A stretch of DNA of 64,000 nt, taken from NCBI GenBank assembly GCA_000499405.2, contig HG738138.1, positions 24,271,097 to 24,335,096 on the forward strand, given 5' to 3'. This document shows positions 1 to 12,921 of the stretch, in pieces (within the stretch, counting starts at the first letter, position 1; every line of letters begins with the position of its first letter). The notes beneath the pieces were generated by a model. The model was not told where the DNA came from, made no database searches, and worked only from the letters and a program-made list of their open reading frames with translations. The position numbers were made by a program, and so were the translations under genes. Source of the DNA: Onchocerca volvulus (taxonomy: Eukaryota > Nematoda > Chromadorea > Rhabditida > Onchocercidae).

Positions 1-713
1 CATGAATGTCTTTCTACTGTATCGTCATGAAGATATGAAGTGAGAAAAATGATTGTTTAAAGGCTAATTTTTTTTTCTTTATAGAAGTATGCGAAATCAA
101 TATATTTTTTAAAAAAAATAAAAAAAAATCGATAGAAAGGAAGCTGACTCAGCACAGATTGTCATTATTGTCATTTAGGATATCGATTTTAATTTAAGCT
201 TTTATGTTTCGTTTATTATCCCTGTTTGAATTGAACATTTTATTAACATTTTTCCTTTATGAAAAATTAATCAACTAGGTCTATAATCTTTGTTGAGGAT
301 TTTTCTTTTGAAATTAACTGCTCCACATCATCAAGCTCCAAGGATTTAATTATTCTGAAAATCGATAAAATCTCTTGCTTTTAATGGTTGTAAATGTATT
401 GGATATTAGGAATTTCTGAAGTCTTATATTTTCAAGTAATTGTTGAGTAAGTTTATTCTAGGTTAAATGCATGATTTTCATTTCATCCATTTCTTTATTT
501 GTTACTGAAAGATAGAATTGTCCACTGCAACAATCTGTATTTCGTATTTCAAATACACATATACTAAAATCAAATGAGAAAAAATGCATAATAGTAAATA
601 ATCGGATGATTTTGATAATAAAATTTCGAATTTCTTTCTTATTTAATTTCATTTAGCGCAACAAAATGTGGACAGATAAAACGGATTTTTTTTTTCACTT
701 CAACCTGTTATAG
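1..713. other. No gene seen; likely intron of the reticulon long transcript
   Basis: AT-rich sequence with short homopolymer runs and no open frame flanked by convincing splice sites. The first reticulon exon seen, at 714, begins two bases into a codon, so an upstream coding exon must exist. The simplest reading is that this stretch is intron and the long-form start lies left of the window. Confidence 0.5.
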
Positions 714-3700
714 GTGCCGCTAAAGTTATGGATGTAGCAGGTAAAACTGTTGATGATGTCAGCAAGAGAGCAGGGGAAGTTCTTGATGATACGGTACATC
801 TGTTTGGTGATAAAATAAAAGAAACAGGAGGACAAATAAGGGATATGGAACATCGAGCAATGGAAACTACTAAAGATACTGCATCAAATATTCTATCCGG
901 AGCAGTTCACGAGATCTCGGGTGCAGCACAAGAAGTTCGCAATATGGGTGCAGATATAATACACTCGTTGGATGAAGGTACGAACAAAGCAATTCACTCT
1001 GCCAAGGGAGAGTTTGATGATGTGACCCGTGATATTTTGGATACTGCTCATCGTGCTACCGATACCTTAAAACAGAAAACGGAAATAGTTAGTGACATTT
1101 TTAAAGGTTAGTGATTATGAGTTATTTTGGTAGTGTCATTCTAATTTAGACACACTTTTCATATTTGACAGTAGGGGGTGGAAATTCAAAATTTTTGTCA
1201 TTAGAATGCGAGTCTCGAAAACTTATTTTCTTGAAATTTTGTTAGGCACTGAGCAAAAAAAACTATGGACCAAACAACTAGACATCTTCTAGGCAAAGAT
1301 GTCTATGAGAACTCTTTTTTTTTTTTCTTCAAAAAATGACTCGTGTCAAATTACTTGTTCTAAGTGCTCACCTCAAATAATTCATTCTGCTGAAGATATA
1401 TTCGCAGATATAAATTATAAAATGAAGAGCAGTATGTCACATGCAAGTGACTTGCATGCTAAGATCGAATCTAGTGGGACAACAAAGCTCATACATGAAG
1501 ATTTTGATGCATTTCACAGATGAGATTTTAATTGTGTTTCAGAGCATGATGTAGGACATCATACAGCGTTCCAGCAACCGACGCATGATGCCCCTCAAAT
1601 TATTGATGATCCATCACAACAATGGGGAAAAAACTTGGATTGGAGACAATATGCTAACAAAGCTGCAGATATCGATCTGCGCCACCCCGATTTTGAATCT
1701 GGTGTAAAAACAATGCAATCTGCAGGTGAGCAATATCCTGGGCTTCTGTTTTTCTTCATTGAACATGTCAATTTCGCAAGCATCCATTGCATTTCATTTT
1801 TAATTTATTACTGTTACATATATATATTTCTTCTTTTTTTTTTCCGAAAGGAATATAAATATCACACACTAGGCATTGCTATGTGATTGATAAAATCACA
1901 TCATTTGAGATGTAAGACTTTAGCCTTAATGCAATTAGCAGAAGAGCGAAATGAGACTTAAAAAGGAAGGAAAGAAAAATGAATTAAACTAGAAAGTTAT
2001 TGCTACTATATTTGCTTGTTTCTGCATACATATTATTGAAAGCTTTCGAAGCACATTGATTGGTTCATAAAGCTAAATAAATAAGTAAATGCGATGGTTT
2101 ATCGATGTTATCACACTACATTATCTATAGAAATACTTCTTTTCTCCATCGCCATCTACATACAACAACTATTCTTTTTCTTTTTGCTATGTGCGTGCGG
2201 TCACTAGATTATATTTCTTTTCAATATGACCAATAGGACTTAATCATTTTAGAAATATGATAAGTGTTAAATAAATATTGGATTTCTAGATCAACCAAAC
2301 AAAAAAAAAAAAAAAAGATTTGACTTTATGTTGCTCTTCATTCTCTGTTTGATTTAAATGAAATAGTGTAACATGCGAATATAACACCAATGGATGAGTC
2401 GTTCAAGTGCTCATTTCTCATTAGCCAGAAAATTTTTGAAATAGCATTCTCATTTTAATCTCACTAATACTCATTTCAATGCGAAAAATTGCCGGATCAA
2501 CTCAATTCGCTTATTAATTCCTTTTTTTTTTTTTCTTTTAATATCGAATAGAAAATCAAATGGGGTATTACTTTATATTTATCTTATAGGATTGCTGCGG
2601 ATATTTTCATAATCCACTACTAGCATCGTCATAATAGTATTCACAGCTTTTTTTTTTTTACCACCAGGCCAAAAAATAGTGGTCCCCATGTTAGTTGTAG
2701 AAGGCAGAGTTTTTTTTGAGATGGAGATGATACAGCCATTAGAAATAAAAATCTATGTAAAGCTCAAGGAAAAAGCTTTCACAACAACCCTTCAACAACA
2801 GTTAAATTTATTTAGGGAATACAATGCGTGATGAAATTATTAATGCACATGATCAAATAGACTCGATGATCGCGAATATGCATGGTGCAAGTGCTCCACA
2901 GTATCATGGTAAGTCTTGTGTATACAGCATATTTCTGCATTTTTGCCTTTTTATGGTGGAATATTTCTTTTTCTTACTTTAGCTAAACTAAATGCACATC
3001 TGCTAAATATTATTTATGTTTCAGATGATAGCAGTGCAGAAGAAAGTATGCTTGACAGAAAAAGACCGTTGACTATACCACATCAGGTTGGCATTCTTAT
3101 TTGTATTTATTGCTGCTTGACTTCAGATTTTCTCAAAGACATGGCTGAAGTAAATAATTAAACAAAGGAATTGATTGACATTTAGATTATATGTACAGTC
3201 TGTTGTACATCAGTCCCTCCATAGTTAAATGAATTTCGTTGTAAGTTCAGTTTTTTGAATTCTCAGGTTTTTGGAATGGAGGAATTTTACTACATAATGG
3301 TTGTACTTATGTTTCTTTTCTGCATGTATCATACAAATATCGATTGCAGGTTCCCGAAGATATAATACAATTCGATCGTGATTTTGATTCGCCAAAACAA
3401 AGGTAAACTTTAATGTAGATGACTTGACAGGCATGCATAATCGAATAATATTTTGTTAATAGAATAAAGAAAATAACTTCTGTGATAATAGAGATATTTG
3501 AATACCAATAAATATAGTTTTCTGTCATAATAGAAATAATCTTCTATGATATTTGATTCTCCATATTACCAATACTATTCACTTTTAGCGGTTTCGAAGT
3601 GGCTCCTCGTCCGCCGACACCACCAAAAGCGCTTGATGATGAGGACGTGAAACCGACAACTATCGATTTGGGACAAACAGGAGGTAGACTGTGTAAGTTC

Positions 3701-6700
3701 TTCCTTCCTAAATTTTATTTTTCAAATTAGTTCTTTTACTTCATGCGATGACCTTACAAGTGCACCACCTATGTGATTGAAGATCATTCTACTTTTTTTT
3801 TTTTTTTTTTTTAAAATACTTTCTTTTTTTTTTCAAAAAAAGCTCTATCATTTACTCTTTTTGATGCTGTTCACCAGCACCAACATACCCTTTGACGATA
3901 CATTTTAAATGTGACGAACAGTTTATATGGTATCGCAAAAGAGAAGACTGAAATCTGCCTTCTATTAACTGATTTTATTTTGACTTCAGCATTGATGAAA
4001 AATGAATAATTTTAATCTGCATGACTGAATCTGACTTAAATGGATAGAAAATAGATTTAGATACTTATAGTAGATCTATTAACAGTGTCAAATACAATGC
4101 GATGAGTGAAAGAGGTTTCATTTAACATTTTAATGCACTTTTATTTACGTTCTAACAAGATACTGGGGATTTTTTCAACTGTGAATGTTTTATAAATAGG
4201 ACATTTTGCTGAACAACCATAACTAGATAAAATTTATTATAATAAATGATGCAGAAAGTAATTCCTTGACATTTAGTATCGTTAACAGATAGATTTATAG
4301 AAAATAAGTTTGCTTTTCATTACCTGATTAACAAAAGTTACATTTGAAATGATGATATTAGAACGTATCAAATTAAGTAGAGTAGATGAAAGAGTATTAC
4401 GATTTAAATCTTTTTTAGAAAGATAGAAGAAAGTGGTTTCTGGAATACAGCTTAATTATCTCTGCAAATATATTGCACTAAATGACCGGATATTTCAATC
4501 TTTGTTTTATAAGAGATGTGACTCAAACTTAGCATAATTTGCAAATTCATAGATATGGACATTTTCGACTTTCTCATTGAATATGAATAATGTAAAAAAA
4601 TTTTTCAGTTTCTGTTGGTGAACATCGAAGTTCTATATTGAAACATAGTGCACAAGATGTCAGATTTAATTTCAAGAATATAGATAAGAGACGTAAGTTA
4701 TCATTGTTAGCATTTTTGGAATTTTATTACCTATTCGGCATATTACGATTAAGTTTATTAGTTATTGCCAACATATATAGTTATGTGTGTAAATCGAGCA
4801 TAAAGAATTATATGTTCCCAAGATTAGATTGTGGGCGATACTTATATAGTATTTGAATACACCAAGCTTAAATTGTGGACGATACTTACATAGTATTTGA
4901 ATGCACCATGCTCACTTCTTACATATCTAACTTAATCAATATCTTTGATAAACATCCCATTAGCTCCTCTATGTATATCATTTCCTGTAATGTCTCCAGT
5001 ATTTCTATTCCCCAATATTTGCTAATAGCTTGAGAGCTAGCTATTATTTATTATTTCCTAATAGCTTGGGATCAAGCATTATTTAAAACTGGCTACCTGC
5101 ATGGCGAATTATATTTAGTTCTCTTTAGTATAAGAGATTGGTGAGGGATGTGATAATTTAGAAGCAGTCTACTATGTCTGACACATCAACTAATAATAAT
5201 CCTGATATTGGGTTGGCTGCATGACATATTAAAGTGTTGTTTCCGGATTTTGTGCTACATATTGTTAATAAAGCGCTAGTAAAGCTAGAGATATCCAGAA
5301 AGATTAATAGAGAATAGAATCGATTTCTTTGTCGGTATATCCACTTTGATGCTATCACATCTACTAACACAAACATAAAAAATATTTCCTTCAACATATT
5401 ATTAGATTTGAGGAGATCAAAAATTTTGAGTCCTTCCTGAAACTGATGAAATGAAGCTGGGAGATGATGGATATTTTTGTATTATAGTTTAATCAGTCAA
5501 GATTTGATAATCAATAAACCTGTTTCTTCCTGTAAGTAAGCGAAATAAAAGAAAAAGGTTTGAGGATAATTTTATTTATAAAAAATGTTAGCTCAAAGCA
5601 TTCGATTAATTGATTATTAATAAGTCGACCATAGAAGCACTTTTATTTTGCTTCTTCATAAGCGACATTTTTAAAATAGTGGCAACACTTTGCGCACTAT
5701 TTATCTTTTTTTTTTTCAGCTTTTCCCTCTCTAGATTCAATATTTTTTCCGGAAATGTGGCAAGATCCCTCGAAAAATACTTTTTTTTTTTACTTTCGTT
5801 TTGATTTTTTTATTTTCGTTTTGAATTTTTACAAGTGTGGAGATGGGGTTTTCTGGAAGTCATTTCTGATTCAGCAAAAATTTTCTTCTTTTAGCAGTGT
5901 TATAAAGAAAAAAAGACCGTAAAACAATTGAAATATTGATAGCATTTGTTGCAAATTACATCATTCCTTGAAATGTGCAAATTAGTGAGAACGAGGAATT
6001 CATCAGTAATTATGAGAACGAGAATACATTTTTTTTTAACTGATAAATTTTTTTTTTCCAATTTTAATATCACTGACAAGAGGGATGAAGAAATTTGTGA
6101 TAGGAGATTAAAAAGAAGCTATGCATGTTTTATATTCCGTAAAATAGCTTTTACAAATTGTTGGTTAGAAAGTGAATTTTAGCAATGCTAATACTCAATT
6201 TTCAATTATTTCTCTGGACAACAATCAAGATTGGACAGTTTGCAAGATAGAATGCAATCTTTGATTTTATGATTAGGACAAATTTTTTTCGATTTTCTGA
6301 AATCATTCTACCGAAATTGCCTTTAATTTGATATATTACTTCAATATTTAAGTACAAATTCATAGCTGTCCTTTTCTCCCTTCCTTTCTTCATGTACTTC
6401 CCAACTTGATGAGCCCGAATTTCTGATAATTTTAATAGGAGACAACTCTCTCTCCCGCTATACTCCTCCATATATCAGGGAAGAGCAGGGATCTCCCCCT
6501 CTATCTTCTCTCCATTGCTTGCTCGGCACGATGTTGCATCAGTTTGTTTACAATTTCTGTTATATAAAGAAAAGACGATGATGATTCATGCTTGTGTATC
6601 TTGAAGAGAAGAGAGAGAGAGATGCAGTGATGCAGGCAATAATATTGTTATGTTATTGCTGCTGCTGCTGCTACTGCTGTGGATGCTAGTGTTAGATGGG

Positions 6701-9700
6701 AGAGTGTGGTTGATTGAGGTGGGGAAGAAGAAGGATGAGAGAAAAATGAGGAATGAAATGATGGAGGAAGGAGGAATGGGTCAGTGTTATTGACAGGATT
6801 GTATCGGATTGTTCCGCGGTTTTTCAATTTTTTCATCAACAGATCATCATTTTACATAACATTCTCTCCCATCCATTCCAATCTGTAGCAGTAGAGCAAG
6901 AGCAGCATGCAGTAGTAGTAGCTGTAGCTATAGCAGAAGCGACAGCGATAACAATAGTCATAGATGCACATATCTTGTCCATTCATCGTATGCATTTGTA
7001 ATGCATAAGATAATTGGAATTTTGATCGTTTTGATGGTTGCGTAATGGTGTGTAGGACATTTCCTGATTAAACTTCTGGAATTGTGAGCTCTTTCGAGGG
7101 ATAATTCATGATGAAGCTTTTGGAATTCCTGATGAGACTTCTAGAAGTGTGAACTTTTCCGAAGGATAATGCAGTATCGATTTCAGTATTATCTCGATTT
7201 ATCACTGGGTTATATTCGTGGAAATAAAAACGATTACCGTACGAAGTATATTGCGTTAGAATTGAAATGGGAATAGATGACTTAAATTTTTTTTAATCTT
7301 AATTATGATTGTCAACTTTTCTTCTTCCATTCTGTATTAAAATTCTGTTCTTGAAATGCTTACTATTGCGTAGAAAAGTTTTCTGAAAATAATATATATA
7401 TGATGACAACAATTATGTCTATATTAACATTTATATGTAGTGATACATATTAATATATTAAATTATAGTGATATTTGTTTAGATCATTACGATAAAAGAA
7501 AAAATCTTTTTATGTTTTGTTTTGTTCTTTTATAGCTAATTCTTGCACGATAGTGACGCTTTTAGCATAAACTATTCATTTATTTATTTATTTTTTTTCT
7601 CAAGTTATACTGAATTGAACATAGGCCATTTATTTTTGAATTATAACGATGGAGAATCGTATTCTGTTTTTGTTTTTCGAAAATTTTCGAAATGTTTCCG
7701 ATCTTGTAATTTATCTTTCATTATGTTAGTTTTTTTTTTCCTGCTTCTTCCACGAATGTTTGTTATTAGTTTATTCTCGCGAAAAATGTGATGATCCCAA
7801 TCAATTTCTTCTTGCGTGTGCATGAATTAAAAAAAAAAGTTGAATAATAGAAATTGAATGCTATTGGAATTAAGTGCAATTTGTCAGGTTGTCAGTATTC
7901 GTGTTATGAGAAATGGCAGATTCAGGAGCTCATAGTTCAGGTATTTTTCGTACCCTCTTCAATGCCATATATGCTCTGATTTCACTAACAATTCGTACCA
8001 TTCTTCGATTTGGCCTAACGACAGCTTTGATTGCATCTCTTGTAATCACTCTTCATGCTGCAGGCCAATTTAGCAAACGAACTTTATCGCAGACGCAAGA
8101 TGGTAATTATTTGCTAATTAAAAGTGGTAATTAAAGTAGCAATTTAAAGATAATTTTAGGAAGGGATAATGCTATTTTTTGAGTTGCTCTTATAGTTTGG
8201 TCTAAACATCACCTGGTTTATCGCATTATACGAATGGAAGTATTTAGAGAGAAGTATAATAGTATTTTTAAGAGAGGAGATTTTATAATATAATAATAGA
8301 GTTTTATGATTTCCTATGATTTTTAATTCTAAATCTTATTAAATAATTTTAGTCTTTTCAAATATCAGATTTCTTGTTTCATATTCGCTGTTTGAGATCG
8401 GATTTTCGTTCTTTTCCTTTTCTACCAGCTTTAAATTTGTTGCAACGGTTGAAGAGAAATTCAAAAAAAAAAAAAAAAAAAAATTGAAGCATAATGTTGA
8501 ATTCCCATGGAAGTGCTGATTAACTCATTTAATGATTAGTCTTATAACAGTTATCTTCCTCAAATGAGACCTCATTTAGCTTTCCGTTTCGATGTGGTAA
8601 ATAATCAACTGAGATATTGTCATGGCATACAATTTTTTTTTTTTTTTATTCTGATAAATTAATTAGTTAAGAATTTTTATCAGTAATTATTAAAGGAAAA
8701 AGGGAAATAGTCAGCCTCTATAGTTTTGATTATAGAAATAATAATGCATTTTTTCTTTGCAGTTTTGGATGTAATTTATTGGCGCAATCCAAAGAAATCC
8801 GGTGCGATACTTGGTGTTATACTTCTTACGCTACTCATTTTCGCCAACTTTCCTTTAATTGCAGTCCTTAGCTATGTTGGATTAGCAATTCTTGGTGGAA
8901 CACTCGGTTTTCGTATTTTTAAGTTGATTGAAGCACAAGTTAAGAAAACAGATGGTGGAAATCCATATGGGTAAGTTGGGCAACTCACTTCTGTATTAAT
9001 CGCTTTTAAATTGCCGATTTATTACGATACAAAAAATCCACAGATTAAACAGGATGCATAATAAATAATGGGTAACAAATTCGCTTACGAGAAAAAGTGG
9101 AGATGTTGATTCACTAGTATAAGTAAGTCCTCTTTTTTATCGACATTAAAATATCATAATCTTCTGAATAGCTTTATTCAGGGCACATTTGGACCGGGAA
9201 TTTCATTTGCCTAAGGAAAAAATGCATCAGCAAGTAGATGCACTTATCGAGGATGTGCATTATATCGGTAACAAACTGAGGCGATTGTTTCTGGTGGAAA
9301 GTATTACGGAAAGTGTCAAAGTAAATTTTCGTTTTTTTTTTTTTTTTTTTTTTTTATTTGGAACTGGATAATGGCTCCTAAAGTGTTGCACTTTTTAGTT
9401 CCAAAAGATATCTGTAGTATGATTATCACTTGATGAAGAAAAATATACTCTGATCTGTTGTGCTTCTTGCTATTCAAATATGGATTGTTCATCTTTCGAA
9501 TTGGCACAGATTAATGGGTAATAGTCTATTCAAACTTAATTGACAAAATCACGGCGATATTTACTTTCAGTTTGGTCTTCTGCTTTGGTCGCTTACATAT
9601 GTCAGCTCCTGGTTCTCTGGTCTCTCTCTTTTGATTCTTGGTGAGTTGTTGTCTTTTTTCCCTCTCCTGAATATACTATAAAATATATGGAGAGTATTTC

Positions 9701-10443
9701 AGTATGATATTAACTTTGAAACATATTTTTAAATTTTCCAAAAAAAGACTAACAATTGCATTGAATAGACCAATTTCCTATTCTTACATCATTTAAAGAA
9801 TAACAGAAAGTGCAGAAAGCTTGAAAGCAAGAGACGGTATGTTATGATCACAGTTATGACATATATTTTTATGTCATTAAAAATTTTTCCAGCTGTATTA
9901 GCTCTGTTCACGATCCCGAAAGCGTATGAGGTTTATCAGGAACCCATTGATCGCAACATTTCCATAGCGAAGCAACATGTCGACAATGTAAACACGATGT
10001 AAGCTATAATCATTTTTTTTATATTACTCGATCGCCTCTATATTATGCTCTTTCGGAAAATGCTAGTATACAAAAGATTAAAATTTTTGCTTATGCCGTA
10101 TACTTGGACTTCACCAGTATAAATAACTAATATTGAGTCTTTATTTTTATGACAGGAAAGCCTTATTATAAATACGTCTTCCTGTGCAGTATCCTGCCAT
10201 TTGCTTTGGATGAGAAAAAACTTCTAGTCATTGACACTATATTAGAATACTGAAATATAAACTTTAGCTCGTTTAAAAATTGTCTTTGTTAATGCTTGTC
10301 TGATTATGCTCAAATTGATTCTTCTGTAGATTATTGATGGTAAAAATTGGTGCTATAAATCATTTATTTTCAGCATTGGCGAAAAGTTACCATTTCTAAA
10401 GAAATCAACAGATACTGGCATCAGTCATGAGAAATCAAACTAA
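714..10443 (+). CDS. ret-1: Reticulon, long isoform (5' partial), RET-1/RTN-like
   Basis: Reticulons shape tubular endoplasmic reticulum through a C-terminal reticulon-homology domain with two hydrophobic hairpins. Twelve exons join in phase: 714-1106, 1543-1725, 2816-2908, 3025-3086, 3350-3402, 3589-3692, 4609-4692, 8763-8970, 9182-9320, 9571-9640, 9893-9998, 10374-10443 (stop). The last five form the reticulon domain: LDVIYWRNPKKSG opens it, hydrophobic segments follow (VILLTLLIFANFPL and SLTYVSSWFSGLSLLILAVL), and the end has the family-typical IPKAYEVYQEPID and GEKLPFL. The N-terminal part is hydrophilic: exon 714-1106 is a long Ala/Thr/Asp-rich amphipathic helix resembling LEA or apolipoprotein repeats, followed by His/Asp-rich and Pro-rich segments (APRPPTPPKAL). 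The first exon starts mid-codon, so the start codon is outside the window. The long form skips 7913-8102, which ends in the same phase as exon 4609-4692. The family call is secure; N-terminal exon usage is inferred from splice sites and phase. Confidence 0.88.
1299..1523 (+). other. Open frame between reticulon exons, possible skipped or decayed exon
   Basis: This frame encodes IIHSAEDIFADINYKMKS and similar acidic helical sequence that echoes the neighbouring reticulon exon (which contains IIHSLDEG and HSAKGEFDD). It could be a duplicated cassette exon. An acceptor-like TTCGCAG at about 1407 would keep phase, but I find no good donor that keeps phase with the exon at 1543. It is therefore not included in the reticulon model. 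Confidence 0.25.
4822..4908. repeat. Two-copy tandem repeat of about 43 bp in a reticulon intron
   Basis: Copies at about 4822-4864 and 4865-4908 share the core GATACTTAYATAGTATTTGA and differ at only a few positions. The repeat sits just downstream of the donor at 4693 and has no coding content. Confidence 0.8.
4909..6480. other. Reticulon intron, no gene
   Basis: Part of the 4.1 kb intron between 4692 and 8763 of the long form. It contains a short imperfect duplication around 5022-5088 (CTAATAGCTTG twice) and several T-runs. The open frames here are T-rich and lack splice-site support. Confidence 0.6.
6480..7912 (+). promoter_or_regulatory. Candidate internal promoter region for the short reticulon isoform
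   Basis: Base composition changes here. A TATA-like TTATATAAAG lies near 6560, followed by a purine-rich GAGAGA stretch (6605-6622), CTG/GCT triplets (6655-6672) and a G/A-rich block to about 6780. These lie upstream of the alternative first coding exon at 7913. A direct repeat at 7063-7170 lies in the same stretch. Just before the start, TTTGTCAG at about 7880-7887 could act as a trans-splice or 5'UTR acceptor. The assignment rests on composition and position only. Confidence 0.35.
7063..7170. repeat. Direct repeat, two ~43 bp copies
   Basis: Copies at 7063-7105 and 7128-7170 both start CCTGAT and end GGATAAT, with the shared interior pattern ACTTCT-GAA-GTGAGC/AAC-TTTCCGA. They are about 80% alike by eye and separated by 22 bp. 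No function is assigned. Confidence 0.75.
7913..10443 (+). CDS. ret-1: Reticulon, short isoform with alternative first exon
   Basis: Exon 7913-8102 starts with ATG (MADSGAHSSGIF) and ends one base into a codon before GTAATT. It joins in phase to the shared reticulon exons 8763-8970, 9182-9320, 9571-9640, 9893-9998 and 10374-10443, giving 260 residues, a usual length for a short reticulon. Residues about 10-50 carry an isoform-specific hydrophobic run (FGLTTALIASLVITL) before the reticulon domain. The product should be an ER-membrane hairpin protein like the long form. It was chosen as a separate isoform because both alternative first parts leave one codon base at the same acceptor. An internal promoter is the natural explanation, but the sequence alone does not prove it. 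Confidence 0.85.
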
Positions 10444-12921
10444 TTGTATATCCATTCTCTTGTGGAATGCGCAAATTTGCTGTGTATAATGCTCATTTCG
10501 CTGGCTCTCCTGTAACTGTATTAACATTTTTTTATCCACACTTGACAGTGTTAATTGCTTAATCATGCAGTGCTGTAAACTCTATATAATAGTGCAAGTA
10601 ACTATTGTATAAACAGACAAAGGGAAGAAAGGGTTCTTTTTTCAGTTCATTTTCGAAAGTTGAAAACTCTTTTTTAAATTTAAATCTATTGAATAGGAAC
10701 AATACATCGTTTATGATTACTCGTTCTTTTTCCTACCTTATTTGAAGATTTTGGATCAGCGAGTAAATATGAGCTACCACATTTAGATCTAGTCTACAGT
10801 GATAGCATTCCGATGTCAAGATATAGCAGTTCTTTCCTACTGATCATTTTTGAGCTTTAACTCTTTCCGGTAATGATATTTTTTCTTACCATTAATTTGT
10901 TAAATTCTCAATGATTTCCATCAAGGGCAGATTCTACAGCACTTATCATTTGCTGTTATGCCGAGATTGCTGTTTTGTTGGTTCGTCCACCTTTTAATTT
11001 TCTTTCTTTCGCCATTTCTGTTGGTTGTTATATTCTTGTACATTTATCAAATCCAGTAGGATGTCATGACACTATCATACTAATGTATTCATGTGAAATA
11101 GATTGGTGTATTATGCATGGTGCTATTGCAGATTGTCATGTTGCTTTTCGAGGAATGGATTTTCAATGGTTGTTGTGTTAAAAGATTTTCTGCATAAACT
11201 ACTGCATTCTTAATGTTAATGTAGTGAAATTTGGTTTAGATTTATCATTTGCGATTAAATGAATATTGTTCCACTTATCTTCCATCCTATATTCTTCTGC
11301 ACTTCAGTAGCCTCCTACTGCTATAGTTGGGCAGTATTCGCTACTGTATATTTCATTGCTTAAAATTGATATTTGTATTTTTAAAAATGCTGCGTGTGTT
11401 TCTTATATATTTTTTCTAACACGTTTTATTCTGCTTATCGAATACACGAAGTTTAATATGTCCAAATCAAATATTTCATTTATTTGTTTTTTTTTTTTTT
11501 TTGTTCAGTATTATAGTTTTAAAACAAATTTGAATTTCTTACGAATTCTAAATTTATCATAGATTGTTCTACATTAACAGCAATGATCTAGAATTTCGTC
11601 ATTTAAAAGAAAAAAAGTTATGTTGCAGATTCCATGATACCCTTCTCTCTTTGCGGTGATGTCATTAGGCAGCATATTTGAAACGAATGTTGTTTGGCAA
11701 ATATCAGTACCGCACGAATTTGTTTTAAACTAGATTTTTGATATTTCATCTAAGTAAGTGTATTCTAATTACATTATTTGTTCACGCTATTGAGGTGATA
11801 AATGTATTTGGTGTAAAAGAATTGGTGTACGACATCATATAATTGTCAAGATCGAAGTAAAAAGTTTCGTCCTGTTCTAGGAACGCAAAATTCGCATTTT
11901 CAGGTATTCCAATAAATCAAGTGGCCACAATTCTACGGAAGTTAGACATTTAAAAAAAATAAGGGCAGATATTAATTCAAATTAAAGGCGCAAAAACAGG
12001 ACAAATCTAGAATAATGAGATGAAGAAATTTAAATAAGAAATTAGTATGCTTGAATTCCAGTATCTATATTCGATTAGATAGCTCGAGATATATCGATGA
12101 AGTATATATTCCAAAATCTATGGAATGAATGTGAATCCGGTTTACGATAAGCTATTTTATCCTGTTTCATCTCCGGCGATTTATTTCAAGAAAAACTTTG
12201 TAAGCAGAGAAAGATTTATGGTGGTGAATGGAATTAGAAATAATTTGGTGAAAGAGTGCTCTGTAAAAGAAATTATCAGTAATAAAACAAGGTAATTCGA
12301 TAAAATGGAACGAACTTGTTACGCAGATTGTCATCGGAAAATCGCGATGAAGTTTTTTTTTTTTTTTTTGGAATATACAAAATGAAGAATGTTGAAATAA
12401 CTGATCTATTAAACAATACAATTTGGAAAATAGCATTATATATTATTCGAAATAAAGAATATTACAAATTTTCGAAATGATTTCTATTCTATCCTAAATA
12501 TTATCTCATTTATTTTGTTAGGGGTTTTTTAAGATTATTTAACCTTTAACCTTTTGCAGTATTAGATATCAGATCATATATACATATATATATATATATG
12601 TATTAATTATATGCATTCAAAAAAAAAAAAAAAAAAGAAAGCTGATTAAATAGGAACGGTACCCCTCTTTTTTTTTTTGAAAAAAAATTAAAGAAATGAA
12701 AATTTGATAATTATTCATCCCTTCTAATATTTTCGCAATAGCAATGCATGAAAATTGTCAAAAAAATGATATCCACAAATAAATAATCATCAATCATAAG
12801 ATCAAACATATAATTTAGTACAATTAATAATGTAATATTATGAATTGTAAATGAGGATACATATGAATGATAACAGCTTATCAATGATCGCTAATGATAT
12901 ATTGATAAAATTAGATAAACT
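10444..12921. other. Intergenic, 3' flanks of reticulon (+) and Ly6-like gene (-)
   Basis: No convincing gene. It holds the 3' ends of two convergent genes, T/A runs near 11490, 12354 and 12619, and an alternating TA stretch at about 12576-12602. The open frames at 10975-11181 and 12167-12436 lack splice context and look random. Confidence 0.6.

Noticed and set aside
2655..2700. Acceptor-like CCACCAG as a reticulon exon
   Set aside because: All phases meet a stop quickly, while the exon at 2816-2908 keeps phase.
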